Source: Rickettsiales bacterium UBA2645 (lineage in GTDB: Bacteria > Pseudomonadota > Alphaproteobacteria > Rickettsiales > UBA1997). From it: a stretch of 26,600 nt of DNA. Below are positions 21,260-26,600 of the stretch, in pieces; the stretch's first letter is position 1; each line of letters starts with the position of its first letter. The notes under the pieces are model-generated. The model made no database searches. It worked only from the letters and a program-made list of their open reading frames with translations, and was not told where the DNA came from. The translations under genes and the position numbers were made by a program. Location of the stretch: contig DENL01000020.1 in the NCBI GenBank assembly GCA_002359655.1, positions 1 through 26,600 on the forward strand, written 5' to 3'.

Positions 21260-22482
21260 TGAAGCCGGAAATTTTCTCCCAACCCAAATTAATAAAAAAA
21301 CTACCACAAGAAGTTAAAATTTTGTTTAAAGTTTTTGGTAGCGAAATCCGCTTGGTTGGAGGCTGTGTAAGAGATTTATTGTTGAATAAAAAAATCAACG
21401 ATTTTGATTTTGCTACCAAGTTTTTGCCAACAGAGGTAATAAAAATTTTAGCAAAAAATAAAATAAAAGCTGTGCCAACTGGCGTAAAATTTGGCACAAT
21501 CACCGCAGTTGTGAATGGTAAAAATTTTGAAATCACCACCTTGCGTCGAGATAATGAAACTGACGGCCGCCACTGCAAACCAAAATTTATTGATGATTTT
21601 TACTTCGATGCTGCAAGGCGTGATTTTACAATAAACGCGCTTTACCTTGATTCTGCTGGTTTGGTTTATGATTATTTTGCTGGAAGTTCTGATTTGAAAA
21701 GCAAAAAAGTAAAATTTATTGGCAACGCAAATAAAAGAATTGCAGAAGATTTTTTGCGTATTTTACGCTTCTTTCGCTTTAGTAACGAATATGCTAAAAG
21801 TCTTGATAGCAAAGGATTAGCAGCTTGCACACAGCAAAAAGAAAATTTAAAAAAATTATCTCGCGAAAGAATTAGAGCAGAAATTTTAAAGATGTTGATG
21901 AGTGATAAAAAAACAAACTTGATTGCAGTTTTAAAAGTTTTGCAAAACAAAAAAATTGCTGCCGAAATTTTCTCTACAAAACTTGATATCAAAGCTTTGG
22001 AGAGTTTTTTTAAAATTGAAAAAGAGTTTAAAATTTCAAGTAATTTAAGTTTGCAATTAGCAATTTTATTTGCCCAAAAAAATCTCGATTTAAAAATATT
22101 TTTTAGCGAAATTTGCGCCACAAATGCTGAGAAAAAATATTTTCAATTTATTGTAGAAAACCTCACGGCTTACAAAAATTTTGATCAAAAAATTTTAAAA
22201 CAACTTTTAACTTCTGCACCAAAAGAAGTGGTTTTAGACCTTTATTTGATTGCTTTGGTAAAAAATTTTGATTTGCAAAAAATCTCGCAAGTGAAAGAAG
22301 ATATTAAATTTTTAAAAAACTTTTCTTTGCCAAATTTTCCGCTGCAAAGTACTGACCTAATTAAATTGGGATTTGTTGGTAAAAAACTTGGCGCAGTTTT
22401 ACGAGAAGCTAGAAAAATTTGGGCAGAAAATAATTTTGCCTTAGATAAGAAAAAGTTACTGAACTTGCTTGCATCAAGTTGA
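21259..22482 (+). CDS. CCA tRNA nucleotidyltransferase / poly(A) polymerase family
   Basis: Class II nucleotidyltransferase, 407 aa. The head domain has RLVGGCVRDLLL (31-42), the catalytic NDFDFAT with D48 and D50, the flexible RRDNETDGRH segment, and RRDFTINALYLD, which selects the incoming nucleotide. FLRILRFFRFSNEY and SRERIRAEILKML follow. The C-terminal 200 residues are helical and divergent. The tRNAs in this window already encode CCA, so the likely job is end repair, though a poly(A) polymerase role cannot be excluded. Coupled to lpxI by a 1-nt overlap. Confidence 0.9.
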   Translation: MKPEIFSQPKLIKKLPQEVKILFKVFGSEIRLVGGCVRDLLLNKKINDFDFATKFLPTEVIKILAKNKIKAVPTGVKFGTITAVVNGKNFEITTLRRDNETDGRHCKPKFIDDFYFDAARRDFTINALYLDSAGLVYDYFAGSSDLKSKKVKFIGNANKRIAEDFLRILRFFRFSNEYAKSLDSKGLAACTQQKENLKKLSRERIRAEILKMLMSDKKTNLIAVLKVLQNKKIAAEIFSTKLDIKALESFFKIEKEFKISSNLSLQLAILFAQKNLDLKIFFSEICATNAEKKYFQFIVENLTAYKNFDQKILKQLLTSAPKEVVLDLYLIALVKNFDLQKISQVKEDIKFLKNFSLPNFPLQSTDLIKLGFVGKKLGAVLREARKIWAENNFALDKKKLLNLLASS

Positions 22483-22488
22483 CTCGTG

Positions 22489-22521
22489 TTGACTTTTATA
22501 TTGGTGAAAAATAATTTCACC
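22489..22521 (+). promoter_or_regulatory. Predicted promoter and hairpin before the small-helical/ispB unit
   Basis: TTGACT (22489-22494), 17 bp, TAATTT (22512-22517). A 7-bp inverted repeat GGTGAAA/TTTCACC (22503-22521) overlaps the -10, which would suit an operator. Confidence 0.5.
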
Positions 22522-22567
22522 GCGCTCCTCCGTTAATCAAAGATTCCCCAAAATCTAATTGCAAACA

Positions 22568-22897
22568 ATGGCAACTTCCAAGCAAGAGCAGCTCTATAAC
22601 GAGATTGTTGAATATTATGGTTACGCTGATCGCTTATTAAAGGCCGTTGAAGACAATACCCACGAATTGGCCGCCGAGCAATTCACAATTATTGAAAATG
22701 TAGTTACCAAACTAGAAGAATGTGCCGATAACCTTACTACGCAATATATCAGCTTTGTGAAAAATGGTGAGTCAGAAAAAGTTACTGAATCAATTCGTAA
22801 CTCGATGAATGATATAATGTCCAAGATTGAAGAGTGCCGCAACAAAACTTTGATGCTATACCATCTAGACGAAGATGAAAAAAACATTAAGATGTAA
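22568..22897 (+). CDS. Small helical protein before ispB
   Basis: A 109-aa protein predicted to be nearly all alpha-helical and acidic, with no signal or membrane segment. I do not firmly recognise it. The pattern of an N-terminal tyrosine/leucine helix (EQLYNEIVEYYGYADRLLKAVE), a second helix with EECADNL and a third with NDIMSKIEECRNKTLML recalls small four-helix chaperones such as FliT/FlgN, but no flagellar gene is near. The frame is open to a TTG at 22559; I choose ATG at 22568. No good Shine-Dalgarno is visible. It is 2 bp before ispB, so cotranscribed. Confidence 0.6.
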   Translation: MATSKQEQLYNEIVEYYGYADRLLKAVEDNTHELAAEQFTIIENVVTKLEECADNLTTQYISFVKNGESEKVTESIRNSMNDIMSKIEECRNKTLMLYHLDEDEKNIKM

Positions 22898-22899
22898 TT

Positions 22900-23907
22900 A
22901 TGGAAAAACTCCAAAGCGTCATCAATAAAATTACTCCAGATTTAAAAAAAATTGATGAAATTATTTTGCAGTTTGCCGTAGGTAAATCACCACTAATTGA
23001 GCAAATTTCAAATCATTTAATTTCTTCTGGCGGAAAAAGAATTCGTCCAATCATTTTGATTTTAGCTGCTAAACTTTGTGGCAGTAAAAGTAATTCTGAC
23101 TACAATAATCTAGCGGCCGCTGTTGAGTTAATTCACACAGCAACTTTATTACATGACGATGTTGTTGACCACAGTATGGTGCGTCGTGGCAAAAAAACTT
23201 CCAACGCAATTTGGGATAACAAAGCCAGTATTTTAGTCGGCGATTATCTTTTTTCGACCTCCTTTCAATTGATGGTTAGAAGCGATGATTTGCGAATTCT
23301 TGATTTGCTTTCGAAAGCTTCTAGCATAATGGCTGATGGCGAAGTTATGCAGCTAGAAAATTCTTCTGATTTAGCTGTGTCGCAAGAAAAATATTTCGAA
23401 ATTATTTTTGGTAAAACGGCAGTGCTTTTCTCTGCTGCTGCTGAAGTTGGCGCTCTGCTTAATAAGCGTGAAGAATCTAGCATTTTGGCTTTGCGTAATT
23501 TTGGTAAAAATCTTGGTATCATCTTTCAAATTGTTGACGACATTCTTGATTATTCTTCGAAAGAAAATGTTTTAGGAAAAGATCTGGGCAATGATTTTTT
23601 TGAAGGAAAAGTTACTCTACCAATAATTTTAACTTACCAAAAAGCAGAAACAAAAGACCGTGAATTTATCTCGCAAGTTTTTACAAAAAATTTGCTTTCT
23701 AACGAAAAAAACCAAGAAGATTTTGCTAAAATTTTACAACTGATCGAAAAATATCAAGGTTTCGCTGAGGCAAGAAACAAAGCTTTATTTTACCGCGACG
23801 AAGCATTGAAAAATCTGGAAATTTTTTCTGAGAAGAATTTTTCTGATTTAAAATCAAAAGAAGATTTGATCACAATTCTTGAATATTCTGCAGCGAGAAT
23901 TTTCTAA
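22900..23907 (+). CDS. ispB: Polyprenyl (octaprenyl-type) diphosphate synthase
   Basis: Trans-prenyltransferase that makes the long isoprenoid tail of ubiquinone from FPP and IPP. 335 aa. Substrate-binding GGKRIRP (44-50), first aspartate-rich motif DDVVD in LLHDDVVDHSMVRRG (84-97) and second motif DDILD in IFQIVDDILDYSS (208-220) are intact. The residues before the first motif (ATLL, small) allow a long chain. Exact chain length cannot be told. It follows the small helical gene by 2 bp. Confidence 0.95.
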   Translation: MEKLQSVINKITPDLKKIDEIILQFAVGKSPLIEQISNHLISSGGKRIRPIILILAAKLCGSKSNSDYNNLAAAVELIHTATLLHDDVVDHSMVRRGKKTSNAIWDNKASILVGDYLFSTSFQLMVRSDDLRILDLLSKASSIMADGEVMQLENSSDLAVSQEKYFEIIFGKTAVLFSAAAEVGALLNKREESSILALRNFGKNLGIIFQIVDDILDYSSKENVLGKDLGNDFFEGKVTLPIILTYQKAETKDREFISQVFTKNLLSNEKNQEDFAKILQLIEKYQGFAEARNKALFYRDEALKNLEIFSEKNFSDLKSKEDLITILEYSAARIF

Positions 23908-23924
23908 CAAACTAGCGCTCTAAC

Positions 23925-24428
23925 TTGAAGAAACTCTTTAGTAAAATCATTTTTATTTTGTTTGCTTTTGCCAGCTCTGCAAACGCTCAAATCATTGATA
24001 GCCGTTTCTATCGCTGGACAGTTTATGAGCTGCAAGAAGATGAGCTGCAAGACAAAAGATGCTACATCGTTGCAAGTCCAATTCAAAATAACTCAGATCA
24101 GCCAACAAGACAAAAGCCTTACATTATGATTGCTCGTTACCAAAGAGAGCGCAGTGAGGAAGTTAGTATTTTTGGTGGCTTTGAATATAAACTAAACAGT
24201 AAAATTTTTGTTGTAATTGATGATGAGGCAAAATTTCTTTTTCCTACTAAAAAAGACATCGCTTGGGCAAAAAATAAAGATGAAGATATTGAATTTATCC
24301 AGAGAGCTTTGAGCGCAAGAAAGATTAGAGTTAGGAGCGATTCTGCGATTGGGACATTCGGCATTGATGAATATTCAACGCAAGGAATTGTCAAAGCCTA
24401 TGCGCGAATGAGAGAAATCTGTAAGTGA
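23925..24428 (+). CDS. IalB-family secreted protein, TTG start
   Basis: A 167-aa protein resembling the invasion-associated locus B family of alphaproteobacteria (named in Bartonella; periplasmic or surface). The signal peptide KKLFSKIIFILFAFASSANA is followed by QI. Later blocks fit the family: CYIVASP (first Cys of the usual pair), IMIARYQRERSEEVSIFGGFEYK, AWAKNKDEDIEFIQRALSARKIRVRS, and the end IGTFGIDEYSTQGIVKAYARMREIC with the second Cys. The only in-frame start is TTG at 23925; a TAG lies four codons upstream and no SD is obvious. IalB homologues are common in free-living relatives too, so the name does not prove invasiveness. Confidence 0.75.
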   Translation: MKKLFSKIIFILFAFASSANAQIIDSRFYRWTVYELQEDELQDKRCYIVASPIQNNSDQPTRQKPYIMIARYQRERSEEVSIFGGFEYKLNSKIFVVIDDEAKFLFPTKKDIAWAKNKDEDIEFIQRALSARKIRVRSDSAIGTFGIDEYSTQGIVKAYARMREICK

Positions 24429-24804
24429 TGTTTTTTATTTATCCAAATTTATAAATTGTGACACAACTTTGAATTATCCAGTAAAAATCACTTGCAGACA
24501 AAATTTTGTAAGTCTTTCGTGACAACTCTGAAAAACGATACTTCATTTATCACCACATGTTAATAGCTACATTTTTACATCTCGCTTCAGTTCACTAAAG
24601 CTTAAGCTACAAGGATACACAGCTACACAGTTCGATTCAAAGTAAAACTTATCTACACAAGTTAGGCAGTTCGGTTCGCTTCAAAGTTACAGCTCCAAAT
24701 TTCGCTACACGATCAATTTATAAAGCTTTCATCTGCCCATCTCTTTTTTGAGTTATGGGTGGTTTCAAGATTTATTTCTTAAACAATTAAATAGCTAAAA
24801 GCAT
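24429..24804. other. 376-bp gap, no gene; degenerate short repeats
   Basis: No frame of useful length is open. The palindrome ACAAAATTTTGT lies at 24498-24509 and could be part of a terminator. Between about 24590 and 24710 similar phrases recur, such as CAGTTCG-N-TT...CAAAGT twice and GCTACAC twice, which look like degenerate tandem or low-complexity DNA. The bases are less extreme in A/T than nearby coding gaps. Confidence 0.4.
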
Positions 24805-24860
24805 ATGCCTAAGATTTTAACTCCTGACTCGCAAAAACAAGACTCTGCTGATCAAGTCCA

Positions 24861-24864
24861 AAGT
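24861..24864. repeat. Left target-site duplication AAGT
   Basis: AAGT flanks the left terminal repeat and is repeated at 26173-26176 after the right one. A 4-bp duplication is what the IS407 branch of IS3 elements makes. Confidence 0.75.
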
Positions 24865-24908
24865 GTCCTAGCCCCCAAAACCGCCGCCACTTCAGTGGAG
24901 ACTTTTTA
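24865..24908 (+). repeat. Left terminal inverted repeat of the IS
   Basis: 44 bp beginning GTCCTAGC and including a GCCGCCACTTCAGTGG core. It matches the reverse complement of 26129-26172 at 43 of 44 positions (single mismatch at 24872). An inner palindrome CCACTTCAGTGG can form its own hairpin. Confidence 0.9.
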
Positions 24909-24923
24909 GGCGATTAATTTTAG

Positions 24924-24941
24924 ATTAGGCGTAAGCCTAAT
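24924..24941. promoter_or_regulatory. Hairpin between IS end and orfA
   Basis: ATTAGGC-GTAA-GCCTAAT, 7-bp stem. Such structures near IS ends often limit expression from outside transcripts; here that is inference. Confidence 0.4.
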
Positions 24942-24987
24942 TGTTAAGAATTAATCATTTAATAATTCTAAATTGGAGTAAAAAAAT

Positions 24988-25257
24988 ATGAGTACAAATA
25001 AGCAATATAGTGAATCTAAGATTCTTGAGGTTTTGAAGGAATATAATTCCGGTGTTAGTGGTTTAGAGGTGTGTCGGAAATATAATATTGCCAAATCAAC
25101 GCTTTATAAGTGGAGCAATAAATATCGTGATATGAGTTTGTCAGATATTTCAAAGTTGAAGATTTTGGCTGAAGAGAATCGTAAGCTGAAGGAATTATGT
25201 GCAAATTTGAGTTTAGATAATTTGATATTGAAGGAGAGTTTACAAAAAAAGTTTTAA
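24988..25257 (+). CDS. IS3-family OrfA (DNA-binding part of transposase)
   Basis: 89 aa. An HTH of the Tnp_1/IS3 OrfA type: SESKILEVLKEYNSGVSGLEVCRKYNIAKSTLYKWSNKY (8-46), then a leucine-rich helix LKILAEENRKLKELCANLSLDNLILKESL for dimerisation. GGAG lies 9 bases before the ATG. The last codons read through A AAA AAG (25245-25251), the classical -1 frameshift site, giving the OrfAB fusion. Stop TAA at 25255-25257. Confidence 0.92.
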   Translation: MSTNKQYSESKILEVLKEYNSGVSGLEVCRKYNIAKSTLYKWSNKYRDMSLSDISKLKILAEENRKLKELCANLSLDNLILKESLQKKF

Positions 25258-26123
25258 AGGCTTCACAAAGATATGAATTAGCCAGTGAAGCCGTTATTAA
25301 ACATAAAATATCAGCAAGAAGAGTTGCTGATATTTTTGGAATTTGCAGAAACAAGATTAGCAGTAATAAATTGTTTGGTGATAAAGATGCAGAAAGAGTC
25401 ATTAAAGATTTTGCACTTACTTATCCAAATTATGGTTACAGAATGATTACAGCTAAGCTCCGGCTTGAAGGTGTTAACTTTAACCATAAGAAAGTTTACA
25501 GAATTTATAAGAAATTAGGTTTAAATTTTAAGGCTAATTCTAAAAGCAGAAAGCTTCCTGCTAGAAAAAGAATTTTAGAAATTGCCAATAATTCCAATCA
25601 GATTTGGTCGCTTGATTTTATGAGCGGAGCTATCAACAACAGAAGATTTAGAACTTTGAATGTTATTGATGAGCGCGCCAGATAATGCCTTGATATTAAG
25701 ATATTGAGGTCAATTCCAAGCAATTTGGTGATTAATTTTTTAGATCAAATTATTGGTGAACAAAAGAGGAAGCTAATTGCGATAAGGCTTGATAATGGCA
25801 GTGAATTTACTTCGTATGAATTCACAAATTGGGCTAAGAATAATGATATAATGTTGTTTTACATACAAGCAGGCAAGCCTTATCAGAACTGTTATATTGA
25901 AAGGTTTAACGGAACTTACAGAAATGAAGTTTTGAATAAATATATTTTTGACTCAATTGAAGAGTTAAAGGAAATTACTGAGGATTGGTTAATTGAATAT
26001 AATTACAAAAGACCTCATTCAAGTTTGGGTGGATTACCACCAAAGATATTTTTAAATCAGCAAAATATGAGCAATTTTGATAAAAAGAAAAACTTAAATA
26101 TTGTTGAGAAAATTGTTGGTTAA
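25245..26123 (+). pseudogene. IS3-family OrfB, DDE transposase broken by a nonsense codon
   Basis: Continues from the slippery site in the -1 frame (VLKASQRYELASEAV and onward) for about 290 codons. It shows the N-terminal HTH_21-like YPNYGYRMITAKLRLEG, then rve integrase-core blocks: WSLDFMSG (D codon 25614), IRLDNGSEF (D codon 25791) and YIERFNGTYRNEVLN (E codon 25899). TAA at 25683-25685 stops it between the two aspartates. The next residues CLDIKILRSIP resume the family pattern in the same frame. Relatives read R-E-C-L here, so a GAA-to-TAA change is the simplest cause. Without suppression no active transposase is made. Confidence 0.9.
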
Positions 26124-26128
26124 AAATT

Positions 26129-26172
26129 TAAAAAGTCTCCACTGAAGTGGCGGCGGTTTTGGGGCCTAGGAC
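26129..26172 (-). repeat. Right terminal inverted repeat of the IS
   Basis: 44 bp, reverse complement of the left end with one mismatch, ending CTAGGAC. Followed by the second AAGT (26173-26176). Confidence 0.9.
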
Positions 26173-26350
26173 AAGTCTAATCTCAAATGAAGATTTATTT
26201 CGAGAAAGATTGGTCTCGAGGGTCTCATAAAAACTGTGTAAACGACTTTTCTAATTTTTACTAATTTTTTTCCATAAAATTTTTAAGAATTAATGGGGAG
26301 CGGTATTAAGTTGTTTTTTTAATCGCCTTCAATAACTCTTTTTCAACTGT

Positions 26351-26365
26351 TTATCAGTGTGATAA
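26351..26365. promoter_or_regulatory. Palindrome TTATCA-GTG-TGATAA before the nucleotidyltransferase gene
   Basis: Perfect 6-bp arms, 60 bp upstream of the start at 26425, in the probable promoter region. Candidate operator. Confidence 0.4.
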
Positions 26366-26424
26366 ATTATAAAGTTGCTTTGAAAGCTGGCAATTTAGAC
26401 GATTAAATAAATACAACTAACATC

Positions 26425-26600
26425 ATGAAAAATTCCCTAAAACACTTACCTCAACTCAAACAAGATGAGTTAGAAAAAATCATCTCGACAATTCGCGATA
26501 ACTGCAAAGATGTTGAGAAGATTATTCTGTTTGGTTCTTACGCCAGAGGCGATTACAAAGAGAAAAAAGATTTAGCCGAAGATAGAAAATCTGGTCATGT
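26425..26600 (+). CDS. Minimal nucleotidyltransferase-domain protein, probably MNT-HEPN type (partial)
   Basis: The first 58 residues are visible; the gene runs off the window. After an amphipathic helix (LPQLKQDELEKIISTIRDNCKDV) comes VEKIILFGSYARGDYKEKKD, with the GS motif G37-S38 of pol-beta-type nucleotidyltransferases; the expected DxD aspartates lie just past the end. LFGSYARGD followed by a K/D-rich loop and DRKSGHV is the style of larger proteins with an N-terminal nucleotidyltransferase and a C-terminal HEPN domain, linked to toxin-antitoxin systems. The HEPN part is not seen, so that is inference from the N-terminus. Confidence 0.75.
   Translation, partial: MKNSLKHLPQLKQDELEKIISTIRDNCKDVEKIILFGSYARGDYKEKKDLAEDRKSGH

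Larger units (their letters stand above)
24865..26172 (+). mobile_element. IS3-family insertion sequence, IS407-like, 1308 bp
   Basis: Complete element with 44-bp terminal repeats, AAGT target duplications, two overlapping frames and an A6G slippery site. The transposase has a DD(35)E triad (codons at 25614, 25791, 25899) and the ending ERFNGTYRNEVLN...YNYKRPHSSLGGLPP characteristic of IS3 elements; the 4-bp duplication points to the IS407 group. The ends are almost identical, so insertion is probably not ancient, yet an in-frame TAA at 25683 breaks OrfB. It may be dead unless complemented by another copy. Confidence 0.9.
24805..26230 (+). pseudogene. Small ORF interrupted by the IS element
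   Basis: ATG at 24805 opens MPKILTPDSQKQDSADQVQS up to the insertion point. If the element and one AAGT copy are removed, the frame continues from 26177 as LISNEDLFRERLVSRVS and stops at TAA 26228-26230, giving 37 aa. That the frame survives the join suggests a small gene, or the remnant of a longer one, was hit. No family is recognised, and no good SD precedes the ATG. Confidence 0.4.

Noticed and set aside
24429..24860. CRISPR array in the repetitive gap
   Set aside because: The repeats are short, degenerate and irregularly spaced, with no cas genes in the window.
25683..25685. TAA read as an amino acid (code change)
   Set aside because: All other genes use TAA normally as stop; a point mutation is simpler.

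Overview
The window looks like a chromosomal piece of an AT-rich, genome-reduced alphaproteobacterium, probably host-associated or Rickettsiales/Holosporales-like. Four things point to this class: an LpxI-type lipid A enzyme, an IalB-family secreted protein, FtsL and a coiled-coil gene overlapping zapA in the alphaproteobacterial style, and very tight gene packing with ATGA/TAATG overlaps. The exact order is inferred from composition and gene content; no rRNA or marker tree was available.

Left part (1-4.6 kb). After a leader full of inverted repeats comes a coupled pair: an EptA/MCR-type phosphoethanolamine transferase and a membrane-anchored CX5R phosphatase. They converge without spacing on the oppositely oriented pair of a histidine phosphatase-GNAT fusion and nnrD (NAD(P)HX dehydratase).

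Accessory block (4.7-8.9 kb). This holds a RhuM-family protein, an unrecognised 216-aa protein, and the cassette XRE regulator / GIY-YIG-DUF4357 nuclease / XRE regulator, with a divergent third XRE regulator. Several palindromes and one long hairpin sit in its gaps. It resembles a small defence, toxin-antitoxin or mobile-element remnant and is the best place to look for something undescribed.

Core part (9-24.4 kb). An Asp/Glu racemase is followed by tRNA-Val and tRNA-Asp (CCA encoded) and an HU gene with a strong terminator. A leftward operon runs trpB-trpA-argJ-coiled coil-zapA-5-formyl-THF cyclo-ligase, with every junction overlapping or one base apart. Divergent from it is a shortened dcw cluster (mraZ-rsmH-ftsL), whose control region carries TGG/CCA triplets in strict 10-bp phase, a likely MraZ operator. 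Then come convergent purD, the rightward group phoU-lipA-unknown-lpxI-CCA transferase, and a small helical protein with a polyprenyl diphosphate synthase and an IalB-like secreted protein.

Right end (24.4-26.6 kb). An IS3-family element (IS407-like: 44-bp terminal repeats, AAGT target duplication, A6G frameshift site) has its transposase broken by one in-frame TAA. It is inserted in a small ORF whose frame is restored if the element is removed. The window ends inside a gene with an N-terminal minimal nucleotidyltransferase domain.
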